From Mixophyes australis (taxonomy: Eukaryota; Chordata; Amphibia; Anura; Limnodynastidae): a stretch of DNA of 64,000 nt. Position numbers and translations under genes: made by a program. The stretch is taken from assembly GCA_036250195.1 (NCBI GenBank), contig JAVHZZ010000003.1, positions 88,862,418 to 88,926,417 of the forward strand, given 5' to 3'. Positions 21,823-33,505 of the stretch are shown here, one piece after another (the first letter of the stretch is position 1; the number at the start of each line of letters is the position of its first letter). Below the pieces are notes generated by a model. That model was given only the letters and a program-made list of their open reading frames with translations, was not told where the DNA came from and ran no database searches.

Positions 21823-22569
21823 ATTACTAAGAATGTTTTTGTTGTTATCCAGCAAAATCCCCTTCAGGAAACATACTGATCTGTTATATATAAAGGGGCA
21901 TGATAATAAATGCAAATCTCCCATTCCTTTACTTCAACGAATATACTTGCTCAGAATTCAGTGTTTCAAAAATAAGTATTTTTTTTTCAGTGTGTGGTTT
22001 AATTCCCATTACTCAATTGTCCAATTTTAAACCAAATTTTCTAAGAAGTGCATAAATAGAAATGTATTTGTATATTTACAATGGAATCTACATGTGAAGA
22101 ATAAACTATCCTATATTGAAATAAGCAGGATTCACCCCTGAAATCATGAATGATGACCAATAATGGCAAATACTTTTGCTGTAGATTATGTTGGGCTGGT
22201 GGATTGATTTTGTATTTTATGTTCCATAACATACATCTGTGTGACTACACTATGCCTTGTACAAAGTGTACTTTTTTTAAAGATCCTTTTAGGTATGCCA
22301 AACTTAAATTGAAGTGGTGTTAATACACTGCTATTGGAGTCTAGAACAGTAGAAACGGGTTCTCTAGAGAAATTGTGCTTCATGATTTGGCAGTCTAACA
22401 GACAAATCTGGGTTTGGCAGATAGTAGGCGAACACTTCCTACCTGAACGCGTACTGACAACTGTAAAGTTTGGTGACTGAGGAATAATCTGTTCATGGTT
22501 TGGCCTTGGTCAATTCGTTCCAGTAAAGAGAAACCTCAATGCTACAGCATTCAATGACATTCTAGAGAA
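21823..22569. other. No gene seen
   Basis: AT-rich non-coding DNA up to the chromovirus LTR. Confidence 0.5.
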
Positions 22570-23240
22570 TGTTAGGAACCCTTCCAGCCAGTACAACAAA
22601 ACCCGGTGTCTGGTGTTCACTGTTGCCCCTAGTGGTGGGGACATGCTTGTTTGCAGACAAACTGAGGGTCGTGAGATGTGTACCAGCTGTGGAGAACCCA
22701 GGAATAAAGAGTAATGGCAGGCAACAGAGAACGTATGCAGAGAACAAGCTGAGGTCCGGGGTCACTTGCAAGCAGGAATAGTTGGGAAACATGCCAAAGG
22801 TCAGGGTCACAAGCAATATAGCGGGGTCCAAGGCACAAGCAAGATGAGTCGGGGGTCACAGGCAAAGAGGCAAATCCAAGGTACAGGCAGGAGTCATACA
22901 CGGCAAAGGCAATCCAAAAGGTTTACACCAACAGCACAGAAGCAGGTAGCAAGCAGGAATCTGGAAGCTATAACTGGCAGGGAGGATAAGCCCTTCCTGC
23001 CTTAAATATTGACTGTGGCCAATCAGAGCCTAGCTCTGATAATCACCCCCAGGCTATGCCTAATGAAATATAGAGCATTAATTATCCCACAGACTAGTGG
23101 GTTACTTGCGCACGCGCCCGGCTGCCTCCTGTTGTCAGGATGTAGCGCTCACTGTTACAGCGTGCCGACCGTTGCCCAGGCAACGGCCGGGACGAGCCCC
23201 GGAAGTGACGTCCCAGTCGTCATAGCAACGGCTCGTAACA
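22570..23240 (-). repeat. 3' LTR of the chromovirus
   Basis: Bounded by TGTTAGGAACCC and GGCTCGTAACA on the + strand, so TGTTACGAGCC...CCTAACA in element orientation. Promoter-like text on the - strand includes an ATTGG box (CCAATCAG on +, about 23019) and TATTTAAGG (about 23003). A palindromic GTTGCCCAGGCAAC (23171-23184) fits the RFX X-box pattern. The purine-rich run AAGGGGCGGG just inside the element is a plausible polypurine tract. Confidence 0.85.
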
Positions 23241-26200
23241 GTACCCGCCCCTTGAGGAGGGGTCAAGGAACCCCGACATCCAGTTTTTCCAGGGAATTGC
23301 TTGAAAAATTCTTTAATGAGTTTGCAGGCCTCTCCACGGAATCCAAGATCTTTCCACTGAACTAAGAAATGGATATGCCCCTGGACCTTTTCAGAGTCAA
23401 GAATCTTCTCCACCAAGAATTTCTTGTGGCCTTCCGGGATGCAGGCTGATATTTCCGTAAGTAACGGAGCCTAGACTTGCGTGCAAAGATAGCAGGCTTC
23501 AGGAGAGAACAATGGAAAGTATTCGGCATCCTAAGTGAACGAGGAAGCTTTAGCCGGAAGGCGACAGGATTGACCTGTTTGGTGATCAGGAATGGGCCAA
23601 TAAATCTAGGGCCCAGTTTTTTGCAGGGCTGTTTGAGCTTGATATTGCGGGTGGATAACCAGACTTTTTGCCCTACCTTAAATGAACAGTCCTTCTGATG
23701 ACGGTCAGCAAATTTTTTAGACTGGAACGAGGCCCATACTAGTGCAGTGTGAACCTTTTTCCAAACAGTTGTGAGGTATGACGCTGTTGAACGGATCTCT
23801 GGAAGACCAGAATAGTTGAGCAAAGATAAGAAATTGGATCTTGGATGGAAGCCAAAGTTACAGAATAATGGAGAAATTTGGGTGGAGGAATGAGCTGCGT
23901 TATTATACGCGAACTCAGCCCACGGAAGCAATGATGACCAATTGTCTTGGAACAATTTCTACATCACACAGTTTCAACGACTGGTTCACTCTTTCAGTCT
24001 GTCCATTGGATTGAGGATGATAGGCTGAGCTGAGACTGATGTTAATCCCCAGAAGACTACAAAAGGACTTCCAGAACTGGGCAACAAATTGGGATCCCCG
24101 ATCCGAAACGATATCAATGGGTAAACCATGAAGACGGAAAAACATGCTGTACAAATAGCACAGCCAGATCCTGAGCGCTAGGGAGCTTGGTCAGTAGAAA
24201 AAAATGGGACATTTTACTGAAACGGTCCACTATTACCCAAATAGTGTTGTTTCCTGAAGAATATGGCAGATCCACAATAAAATCCATTGACAGATGTGTC
24301 CAGGGTTTCATAGGCGTGGACAAAGGCATAAGTGGACCTGAAGGAGAGATTCTGGAGGTTTTGTTTTGGCGCAATCTTCACAGCTGTGGACAAAGCTCTC
24401 AACATCCAAGGACAAGGAAGGCCACCATACAGAACATGCAAGGATTTCAAGGGTTTTGGAGATACCTGGGTGCCCAGCCGATTTTGTTCTCATGGGCCTC
24501 AGAGAGAACAGCACTACGTAGATGCACTGGAACAAGAAGGCGCCCCGCAGGTGTTTCAGAAGGGGCTATTTTCTGAAATTTATGTATGGTGTTTCCGAAG
24601 TCCTGGGTCCACCCAGCGTGAATGATAGAAGCCGGAATGATAGGTGGTGGTTCACCAGTAGGTAGTTGATAAGGTAGAAAGCTCCTGGACAAAGAATCCG
24701 CCTTTGTATTCTTTGAACCAGGTCTGTAGGTTAGGACAAAGTTGAAACCGGTAAAGAATAAGGCCCATCGAGCTTGTCTGGAGTTTAACCGTTTGGCAGA
24801 CTCAATGTACAACAGGTTTTTATGATCAGTGAAGACTGAAATTGTAAACTGCTCCCTCAAGCCAGCGACGACAATCCTCGAAGGCCCACTTGATTGCCAG
24901 GAGTTCCCGATTGCCCACATCGTAGTTGACTTCGGCAACAGAAAACTTGCGTGAAAAGAAGGCACATGGATGCACTTTTTTATCCCAGAGGTACCCCGGT
25001 GATCATAGAGCACCAGCGCCTACTTCCGAGGCATCCACCTCCAGAATAAATGGCAACTGCAGATTAGGATGCTTGAGGATTGGAGCAGTAATGAATGCAT
25101 TCTTAAGAGTTGCGAATGATGCAATGGCCTCTGGTGACAAGATGCTGGGATCCGCCCCTTTGCGGGTAAGAGCAGTGATGGGAGCCACTAAATCAGAAAA
25201 AGCCTGAATGAATCTCCGATAGTAATTTGGAAAGCCCAGGAATCTTTGGATTGCTTTCAGATTCGTGGGACGTACCCACTGCAAGATGGCTTGGACTTTA
25301 CTAGGATCCATAGAAAATCCATCGAGGGAGATCGCGTATCCGAGGAAGGACACTTTTTGGACATCAAATTCGCATTTTTCCAGTTTGGCGAACAGATGAT
25401 GCTCTCTGAGTTTAAGCAGAACTTGTTTGACATGATTACGATATTGAGGGAGAGACTGAGAATGTATCAGAATGTCATCCAGATATACTACCACGAAATT
25501 ACCCAGGAAATCACGGAGAACCTCGTTAATGAGCTCCTGGAAGACTGCAGGCGCATTACACAGGCCAAAGGGCATGACCAAGTACTCCTAATGGCCAGAT
25601 TGAGTGTTAAAGGCTGTCTTCCACTCATCGCCCTCCCTAATGCGTATGAGATTGTAGGCGCCACGAAGATCGATCTTGGTATATATGGTAGCATCCTTCA
25701 GCTGGTCAAACAGGACCGAGATGAGCGGAAGCGGATATGTGTTTTTGATGGTGATTTTGTTCAGACCACGAAAGTCGATGCATGGGCGTAGACTACCATC
25801 CTTTTTGGACACGAAAAAACACCCCGCTCCAGGAGACTTTGAAGGTCTGATGAACCCTTTCTGCAAGTTTTTCCTCCACATAATCTTGCATTGCCTTAGT
25901 CTCAGGGCCAGAAAGGGAGTATGACCTTCCTTTAGGCAATTTGGATCCTGGAAGTAGATTAATGGCACAATCAAAGTCTCTGTGCGGAGGTAACGAATCA
26001 GCCGTCTTCTTGGTAAACACGTCCTGGAATTCACGATGAGCAGAAGGCAGTTGTTCCGGTAGTGGCTGCAGAAGCCGAAGAGACATGGCCAAACAATTTT
26101 GAGAACAGTGGGTACTCCAGCGAATAATTTCTCCAAGATTCCAGTCGATTACCGGGTTATGGAGGTGGAGCCAGGGATGACCCAGAATTAGCGGAACGGA

Positions 26201-26587
26201 AGGGCAATCAATGAGGAGGAAAGACAGGGTTTTGGAGTGAAGAGACCCAACTGTAAGTTGTAATGATGGAGTCGTGAAAGAAATCCTGCCTCCGGGTAAG
26301 GGACCCCCATCCAAACCACAGACAGTGATAGCAGAATTCATTTTCATGAAAGGGAATCCAATAGACTTGGCAAAACTGATATCCAAAAAGTTCCCTGCGG
26401 GACCACTATCAATAAATGCTGAGATGACAGAGGAATGTGATCCACAGGAAAGGTGAGCGGGAACTAGTAATGCATTTTTGGAAGAAATGAACTGCAGACC
26501 TAGATGAATTTCTTCCACCTTCTCTAGGCCTGATCTTTTCCCAACTTGTTGGGACAGGAGCGCAGAAGGTGACCTTTGGTTCCACAA
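23135..26587 (-). pseudogene. Chromovirus pol (PR-RT-RH-IN-chromodomain), decayed
   Basis: On the - strand, in order: a protease-like AFIDSGPAGNF (25793-26587); RT text [15 protein letters not shown] and [11 protein letters not shown] (25588-26136); the catalytic VVYLDDILIHS (25003-25581); RNase H and its connection, with the DHKNLLYIESAKRLNSRQAR box (24447-25013); integrase zinc-binding H...H...C..C with HPGISKT and CEDCAKTK (24308-24535); the integrase core aspartates in MDFIVDLPYSSG and SDRGSQFV (23915-24374); and a chromodomain, VEKILDSEKVQG...FLVQWKDL (23135-23416). At least five frame breaks separate these blocks, so it cannot make a working polyprotein. Confidence 0.85.
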
Positions 26588-27393
26588 TATAGGCAGAGGC
26601 CTAAGGTGCGTCTCCTAGTTCTCTCTTCCTGGGAGAGGCGATAGGCACCTGGCTGCATAGGCTCTGCAGCTTCCATATTAGGAGGAGGCACAGATAGAAA
26701 TGTACAGGGATTAGGTGCTTTCTTCTCAGCTCTTCTTTCCTTGAGGCTTCTATCAATTTTGATCGTGAGCTGCATAAGTCTCTCCAGGGAGGTAGGTGAA
26801 GGCTACTGTACCAGGGAATCCTTTATTTGTTCCAACAACCCCAAACGGAACTAGCTGCGTAAAGCTGGGTCATTCCACTCACTGTCAGTGGACCAGCGCC
26901 GGAATTCGGCAGCGTATTCTTCCGCAGAGCGTCGGCCTTGTTTTAGGGATCTGAGGTGGGCCTCAGTGGAGGCTGCCCGATCCGGGTCCTCATACAGGAG
27001 GCTTAGGGCTTCAAAAAAGAATCCACAGACCTCAGCGAAGGACTGTCGGAAGGCAAGCTGAAGGCCCAGGACTGCAGGTCCCCCTGAAGCAATGAAATCA
27101 CAATACCCACTCTTTGTTGTTCAGAGTCGGAGGAGCGGGGTCGGAGACGGAAGTAAAGCTTACAACTCTCCTTTAAAGTTATGGAACAGACTTCTGTCTC
27201 CAGAAAATCGATGCGGTAAATTCAGCTTGGGCTCCATGGCAGGAGCTGATGGTTTTTGCTGGACTTGCACGGCCCTGGTGGCCTCTTCCTGAGCAGACAA
27301 ACGTTGAACCAGATTCTGGACCACTTGTGAGATGGACTGGATCTGACCTGCCAGAACTTGGGCTGGAGAAAGGTTCGCCCCGTTGTCATCCAT
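26524..27393 (-). pseudogene. Chromovirus gag, decayed
   Basis: The frame opening at 27393 on the - strand gives a coiled-coil-like N-terminus (VQNLVQRLSAQEE), then LPHRFSGDRSLFHNF typical of Ty3/gypsy gag. After frame breaks comes LCLYCGTKGHLLRSCP (26524-26775), a CX2CX4HX4C zinc knuckle that binds RNA. Stops and shifts between 26780 and 27160 destroy the capsid-like middle. Confidence 0.8.
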
Positions 27394-27429
27394 GGAAGCG
27401 AATGCTCCAAAGTTAATGGCCGGTTATAA

Positions 27430-27832
27430 TGTTAGGAACCCCTCCAGCCAGTACAACAAAACCCGGAGTCTGCTCCGAAAGTCTGGTGTTCACTGTTGCC
27501 CCTAGTGGTGGGGACAGGCTTGACTGCAGACAAACGGAGGGTCGTGAGATGTGTACCGGCTGCGGAGAACCCAGGAACAAAGAGTAATGGCAGGCAGCAG
27601 AGAACGTATACAGAGAACAAGCCGAGGTCAGGGGTCACTTGCAAGCAGGAATAGTTGGGAAACATGCCAAAGGTCAGGGTCACGAACAATATAGCGGGGT
27701 CCAAGGCACAAGCAAGATGAGTCAGAGTCACAGGCAAAGAGACAAATCCAAGGTACAGGCAGGGATCATACACGGCAAAGGCAATCCAAAAGGTTTACAC
27801 CAACAGCACAGAAGCAGGTAGCAAGCAGGATT
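27430..27832 (-). repeat. 5' LTR of the chromovirus, truncated
   Basis: Colinear with 22570-22958, with small differences, including 14 extra bases after ACCCGGAGTCTG. Similarity stops at GCAAGCAGGA, so the promoter-bearing part (equivalent to 22959-23240) is missing and this copy would lack its own U3. Confidence 0.85.
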
Positions 27833-28238
27833 AATACTGAAGTATATATGCTTGTGTTGGCACGGCTCTAGAGGGAGGTGCGTAGTCTAGCGTGCCTCCG
27901 GTCTTCTCCAGAGACCCCCGCAAGGGAGTATGGGTTTTGCTGCTGGAGTCGTGCAAGTCGCGGTCCTCCAACTGAACCTCACTGAGGTAACAGAATAGAA
28001 GGAAATCAGGTAGGCCCAAGTCGGTAGCGGGCTAGGAGCAAGCAGAGAACGAATACTGGGTAAGCCAACAAAAGAAAGTCAGAAGAATGGTCAAAAGGTC
28101 ATCTGAGCTCACACAGGGGCTCTAGTGATACTGAATACAACAGGACACTGGAGCTGGGGGATCTAATACTCTTGCACCAATATGGTGCCAGAGGCAGCCT
28201 TATTAAGAGAGGGTGCTACTATGATTCACGCCTGTGGT

Positions 28239-28975
28239 CAGGGTGTGCCGATTTAAATCAATTTGATTTTAATCATTATTTAAATCGCATGATTTAAAAA
28301 ATAAAAAAAATTATTGCTTTAAATTACCATTAAAAAAATTCATGGTTTTAACAAGCTTTTAATGGTAACTGGCATACTGCGTAATATGGACCATAGTCCT
28401 TTTACCTTTGACTAGCCCTATCTATTAATAAAATATCTTTATGTGGCTATTGCTTGCTGATCTAATATAATTATGAATCGTGATACAAAGAGGCACAGGC
28501 AACAGGCAAAACAGCCGAAAGTAACTACTCACTTACGAATTGCAAAAGTCTTGGCCGGCAGAAAGAAAGATCCTGTATGGATTTATTTTACTGAAGAAAA
28601 AACTGAATCGGGAAAAGGAGTTAAAGCCCAATGTATAAACTGTGGTATAAAAATGATGGGGTTGGTTGCCAGAATGAAAAAACCCTTCCAAACATGCACT
28701 CTGGGCCATGAGGCCCAAGATGAAAGTAAAGTAGAACTATTCCAACATGACGAACAGCAACAAAGTCAGTGTGACACCTTGGGTAAATTGAACATTTTTC
28801 TATTTATATTTTTAGTGCAGTTTGCTGTGCCATGCCATGATTGGTGACACTGTCAACTCATTGAAATGGAGTATATTAAAGATACAGTATTTTAAAAGAA
28901 CTTTGTATTTTTACTGGGTTTATTTATTTACTTTATCATTTAAAAAAAAAAAAAAATCATGATTTTTTCACTCTG
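28239..28975 (+). mobile_element. hAT element with BED-finger fragment (perfect 8-bp TSD)
   Basis: The ends CAGGGTG and CACTCTG are inverted. CCTGTGGT flanks both sides (28231-28238, 28976-28983), a perfect 8-bp duplication. The left subterminal region has many GATTTAAATC-like palindromes, the right an A run and ATCATGAT. At 737 bp it keeps only the N-terminal part of a transposase gene, so it is an internally deleted, non-autonomous hAT. Confidence 0.85.
28473..28847 (+). pseudogene. BED zinc finger of a hAT transposase (N-terminal remnant)
   Basis: 124 codons. After a basic start (RDTKRHRQQAK), residues about 30-70 read RKKDPVWIYF...AQCINCG...GLVARMKK...C, the pattern of BED-type DNA-binding fingers in hAT transposases (tryptophan and CX2C; the second histidine pair looks degraded). 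The catalytic RNase H-like fold and dimerisation region are absent. It ends inside the element, shortly before the right terminus. Confidence 0.7.
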
Positions 28976-29357
28976 CCTGTGGTGCAGCGTCATCGGACGC
29001 TGTAGGAGCTTACAATAGCATCCCGTTGCCTAGCAACTAGACTCTCGTGTGGTAGAGCTGGTGCTAGAGTCAGAAGAGCCGCGTCTGGTTGCTAGGCAAC
29101 CAGGCTCATCAGCACAACAATGAGAAGGCAGCCGTCCCGACATGTATGAGGAACGGCACCTGACAGCCAGCAAGATCTGCAGTATAGAATTTCTCATTCT
29201 GCCTCAAAAGAACAAGTTTGTCTTGTCCCGAAATCCATCTTCCCTCCTAGAGCTGTTATGGCCACCAGTGCATCATAAACTTGTAGAACTAGTGGAAGAG
29301 GTCTTCACCTATAGCAGCCGCCTTTCCTGTAGAGACTGGTTATGCTCACAGGTACTC

Positions 29358-29951
29358 TGATGCCCCCAGGTCTTACACTCCGTATAGTACATGTTTATGG
29401 TCACACAGAGGCACACAGGAACGGGAGGTAATATACGGAGTAGGGACAGGCCAGAGGTCTGCGGACTGGACAGAGATAATGTCTGACTGGCCTGACAGAG
29501 CACAAGCGGAGATGTCGGGGTACAAGCAGGGCCACAGGCAAAGGTTCAGGGTCTGGGTACAGGAAGATGTCATACACAGAAAAGCAATCCAAAGTTTTTC
29601 ACCAACACGGCACACAGAAGCAGATAGCAAACTGGAACAGAACGCTATAACCGGCAGTGAGGCTCAGTCTTCACTGTCTTAAATAGTACTGGGAACCAAT
29701 GAGTGCCCAGCAGTATTAATTAGCCAGGCGGCTGTAATAATGTATCTCTCCAATCAGCCCTAGAAGGCCGAGCCTGAATAGCCCTGCGCGCCCGGCTGTT
29801 TGACAGCTGGCCGGGGGAGGCAGCAGGGAGCAGCAAGAGTAGGGACAAGGAGGCCGGTGGTGACGTCTCTGTCGTCGTGGAGATGCCCGGGACCCCAGAG
29901 CCCAGAGGTAGTGAGTCGCGGTGGCGCCTGTGGCCGCCGTAGCTCCTCACA
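29358..29951 (-). mobile_element. Gypsy-like LTR fragment
   Basis: The text resembles the chromovirus LTR in composition and order: GGCACACAG, AAGCAATCCAAAG, AGCAGATAGCAA, GGCAGTGAGG..., CTTAAATAGTACTGGGAAC and CCAATGAG, so a TATTTAAG box and ATTGG box on the - strand. It ends at CTCCTCACA (29951). Probably a diverged solo LTR inserted near the 5' part of the DIRS element. Boundaries are approximate; no clear target duplication. Confidence 0.5.
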
Positions 29952-31170
29952 ACAAGAGCAACAAGTTTTAGAAGACATTCTTCAAAACCTGTTGAAAGCA
30001 AAAGTTATTGTTACTGTTGCCATAAATCATGAAGGCACAGGCTTTAATTTGAAACTTTTTTTCCTAGTTCAAAAGTCATGAGGTTTCAGAACAGTTTTGG
30101 ACTTACAAAATCTCAAGTGTTCTGTGCAAGCAAGACATTTTCAAATAGAATCGGTCAACTCCATTCTCAATAAAATAGGGAAAGGCGATTATTTAACCTC
30201 CAATAAATCTGTAGGATACATATTTTCATATCCCTATTGTATTTCAGCCCCATCAGTTTTCTAAGATTCTGTATCCAGGGTTGTCACTTCCAGTTCACTT
30301 TTCTTCCGTTTGGCCTTTCCACATCCCCAAAAAAACTTCACCAAAGTTTTGGTAGTTCTTATGGCGGCTCTCAGAAAGCTTGGCATAATCCTCTGGCCGT
30401 ATCTGGATGGCATCTTGGTCATATTCAAATCGAACAGGTCACCCAAGCTATGACCTCGCAGGTGATCCTTTTTCTGCAGCAACATGGTTGGCTAATCAAC
30501 ATGGCAAAAAGTAATCTTCTGGCCTCACAACTCCTATTTCTGGGAGTCCAGATAGATACTGCAAAATACAAAGTGTATCTCCCTCTCATCAAGATTCAAT
30601 ATCTGTCAAAGCATGTTCAGTCTCAAAGATGAACTTCTGCAAGGGCTTGATGTTTTCCTCAACCATAGGCAGTCTTCCTTGGGCAAGATGGCATATGTAA
30701 GACCTCCAATTGGATCTACTTGCCAAGTGGGATCACAACAAATCAGTCTGTCAATGGGTGGCAAAATCAAAGATTAAAAAGTAAAGGTTTAGAGCCAGAG
30801 TGGATAGCGCTTACAACAGAGTCCAGTTCTATAGGTTGCAGAGCGCATCTGCATACAGAAATAATACAAGGAGCTTGGCTAAAAAAGGAAAACCATCTCC
30901 AAAGGAATTCTCGAGAAAAGGGAACAGTTTGGTGCGCAATCCAGCACTTTCAGTCTTGCCTACAGTACAGACATCTAAAGATAATTCCTGACAACAGAAC
31001 AGTAGTTTCCATAAACAAGAAAGAAGGCACCAAAAGCAAGACAATGATGTCAGAAGTAACAGCTCTGTCATGGGCAGAAAGAAATCTGAGGTCTGCCTTT
31101 TCCTACAACATGAAGGCCTGAAAATGTCATAGCACATTATCTCAGCAGGCGTCAAATCCACGGGTTGGTA
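29952..31170 (+). pseudogene. DIRS reverse transcriptase/RNase H, decayed
   Basis: QEQQVLEDILQNLLKAKVI, then TVLDLQNLK, FLRFCIQGCHFQFT and LPFGLSTSP are typical of the DIRS RT fingers and palm. In the next frame GIILWPYLDGILVIF is the equivalent of the catalytic YLDDLL box (second aspartate altered to glycine in this copy). FLGVQIDT follows. Multiple frame changes between 30080 and 30640. Confidence 0.75.
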
Positions 31171-31192
31171 CATATTTACGATGTTTCAAATT

Positions 31193-31556
31193 CTGACAGA
31201 CTTTACTCCTATAAAAGAAACCCGAATTCTAAGAAAAATGAAAATACAAAAGGAGACTTAACTGAACACCGAAGCTCTAGACTTCCGATGAAAGCGGCAC
31301 GCTGATAGGCAGTCATTCCGAACACACAGGACTCCGGCGCTTCAGTTTGACATCAGCGCGACTTACATCAATGGTAATTTAAAGCGGCAATGTCTGGACC
31401 CCGCAGCTTAAATGTTTCCTGTGTGTTCGGTATGACTGGCTGTCAGTATGCCGCTTCCATCAGCGGTCTGGTACTTCGGTTTCAGGTAAGTCTCCTTTTG
31501 TATTTTCATTTTTCCTAGAATTCAGGGTTTTTTTTTGTAGGAGTAAAGTCTGTCGG
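31193..31556. mobile_element. Palindromic DNA transposon nested in DIRS
   Basis: Long terminal inverted repeats: CTGACAGACTTTACTCCTA at the left mirrors TAGGAGTAAAGTCTGTCGG at the right, and the similarity continues inward about 80 bases through AATGAAAATACAAAAGGAG. AATT at both edges may be a 4-bp target duplication. No coding capacity; superfamily not assigned. Confidence 0.7.
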
Positions 31557-31921
31557 AATTTTCACTATGGTAAATACGATTACCACTGCAAATTCACCCA
31601 GGGTAATGTGCTTTACACAGCGAAATCTTTCACCTGCTAGGCCAGAAGTTCAGGTTCCCTGACCTAAATCTGATGGCAATAAGTCAGAATGCCAAGGTGT
31701 CCTAGTTTTACTCCCATCACAGAGGCAACAGGGTTTTCTGAATAGATAACCTAGTTTGAAACAACATGGTTCCGATAGGGCATCTGTTCCCTCCTTTTCC
31801 CATCATTGCTCACATTCTGAGGAAGCTCAAAAAGACAGTGGAGGTAATGGCAATTGGACTTGACCTCCTTGGCTTGCAGTGGCTTGAATAATGGTTTAAG
31901 AACCTCTACCATGCAGCCTAT

Positions 31922-32099
31922 GGGGTATATTTACTAAACTGAGGGTTTGAAAAAGTGGAGATGTTGCCTACAGGTACCAATCAGATTCTAGTTATTTATT
32001 TCATACATTCTACAAGATGATGGCTAGAATCTGATTGGTTGATGTAGGCAACAACTCCATTTTTTTTTTTCAAACCTGCAGTTTAGTAAATATACCCCC
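31922..32099. mobile_element. MITE with GGGGTATATTTACTAAAC ends
   Basis: GGGGTATATTTACTAAACTG at the left is the inverse of CAGTTTAGTAAATATACCCC at the right. The interior is an imperfect palindrome (CCAATCAGATTCTAG / CTAGAATCTGATTGG). It looks like a PIF/Harbinger-type MITE, but no 3-bp target duplication is evident. Confidence 0.7.
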
Positions 32100-32199
32100 A
32101 GATCTTCTACACCAGGGACCATATAACAAAGCAAGACAGACTAATTCTGCTACCATATATTAGAGTCTGGAGAAGGTTCATTTTGTGGTCGAAAGTCAG

Positions 32200-33113
32200 A
32201 TAAAAGACCCTATGTCTGCCAACATTACAACTATTTTGGAATTTCTTAAAGATGGTTATGTTACAGATCTGGCTCCCTCTACAGGGAAAGTACAAACATC
32301 TGTACTCGGTATTCTTGATGCCAAGTTGGCATCTCAAAGCCTTATTTAAAAAAATTCAAGCAGTAAAGCGATTACGACCAAGAAATAAATGTATTTATTT
32401 TTTTGTCACCTGGGGATCTCAATATTTTTTTGGAAGCCATAATTTCTGGTCCATTTGAATCGCTGCAAGACATTTCTCTCAAGTGTCTCGCCCTTAAACT
32501 ATTGCTTCTAGTACCAGTCACATCTGCTTATAGAAAAGGAGATCTACATGCCTTGTGGTGTAAGGAGCCTTTCTTAAACATCTATTCTGATAAATTAGTC
32601 TTGAGGACTAATCCTGCTTATTTACCCAATGTTGTTTTTTTCTTTTCATATTAATAAATAAATACTGTCATCTTTGTTTGCGTTCATTTGAGCCAGAATA
32701 ACAACTTCAGATTCTAGGTTTGGTTAGAGCGATATCTATTTATCTCTCCAGAACAAGAGCAACTCTTTATTCTTCCTGGTTGTCCCTGCAAAGGATGTTC
32801 TCCATCAAGACCTACCTTTGCAAGGTGGATCACGAATGGTATTGTATAGGTCTACAAGGGAACGGTCGTGAAGTGCCTGAACTATTAAAGGCAAACTCAA
32901 CAATGGCTGTGACTATCTGTGGCATGCACGGCTCAGGCATCCACAAATGACATCTGCAAAGCAGCTGGATGGTCATCAAAACACACATTTACCAAGTATT
33001 CTTTATTAGATGTCTCATCTGCTGCTGACAAAGTTTGGGAGAAGGATTCTCCAACAAGTGGTTCAATAAAATTCATTTGTGCTCTATCAGTGTTGTTTAG
33101 CCCACCCTGTTGA
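32200..33113 (+). pseudogene. DIRS tyrosine recombinase, decayed
   Basis: The text includes ILEFLKDGYVTDLAPSTGKV (N-terminal domain), SLKCLALKLLLLVPVTSAYR with GDLHAL (catalytic-domain start with the first arginine region), and NDICKAAGWSSKHTFTKYSL (32940-33010), the H-x-x-R...Y end of the fold with the tyrosine nucleophile region. Stops and shifts separate the blocks. Confidence 0.75.
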
Positions 33114-33505
33114 TTATACAGCCTTGGTAGGTCCCATTGTAAGGACTGCCATGGAGTTTCAAAGGGAAATTGGAGAATTGGTCTCATCGCTAATTTCCTT
33201 ACCTTGAAATACTCCATGGCGGTCCTATGTTCCCACCCATGTTATACTATGTTTGTTTTTGTAGAGCAGCTTTGGAAGTTACTAAAGACACTTGTATGGA
33301 GGAGTCTTTTTTTTTTTTCTTTATACCCTCCAGGTGTCTTTTAATTTTTCTGCATACACAGTTGACTAAGGAGTTAACCCATTGTAAGGGCAGCCATGGA
33401 TTATTTCAAGGAAAGGAAATTAGCAGCGAGTATAATTCTCCAATTTCTATGAATCCTTATTAAATGAGATCCGTTTTATTATTAACCACGCTACTGTCAG
33501 ATGGT

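Larger units (their letters stand above)
22570..27832 (-). mobile_element. Ty3/gypsy chromodomain retrotransposon, decayed
   Basis: An LTR retrotransposon on the - strand, with order 5' LTR (27430-27832, truncated), gag, protease, reverse transcriptase, RNase H, integrase, chromodomain and 3' LTR (22570-23240). LTR ends are TGTTA...TAACA. The integrase-proximal chromodomain places it with chromoviruses, whose chromodomain is thought to steer integration to marked chromatin. Frameshifts break the coding region throughout. The LTRs remain similar over their shared part, suggesting moderate age. Confidence 0.9.
27838..29141 (-). mobile_element. LTR fragment of another gypsy-like element, split by a hAT
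   Basis: The sequence 27838-28238 continues at 28976-29141 after removing the hAT at 28239-28975. The GC-rich end carries two X-box-like palindromes in opposite orientation (GTTGCCTAGCAAC at 29025, GTTGCTAGGCAAC at 29088). In element orientation it would begin TGTCGGGACGG. No target duplication was found, so the LTR call rests on style and context only. Confidence 0.45.
29952..33455 (+). mobile_element. DIRS-type retrotransposon, decayed
   Basis: Order on + : reverse transcriptase with LDLQNL, FLRFCIQGCHFQFTFLPFGL and the PYLDDILV-type catalytic box (29952-30640), RNase H region (to about 31170 and 31560-31920), then a tyrosine recombinase (32200-33113), and inverted repeats at the end (33130-33240 against 33378-33455). 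DIRS elements integrate with a tyrosine recombinase in place of an integrase. Two transposons are nested inside (31193-31556, 31922-32099). Frameshifts throughout. Confidence 0.8.
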
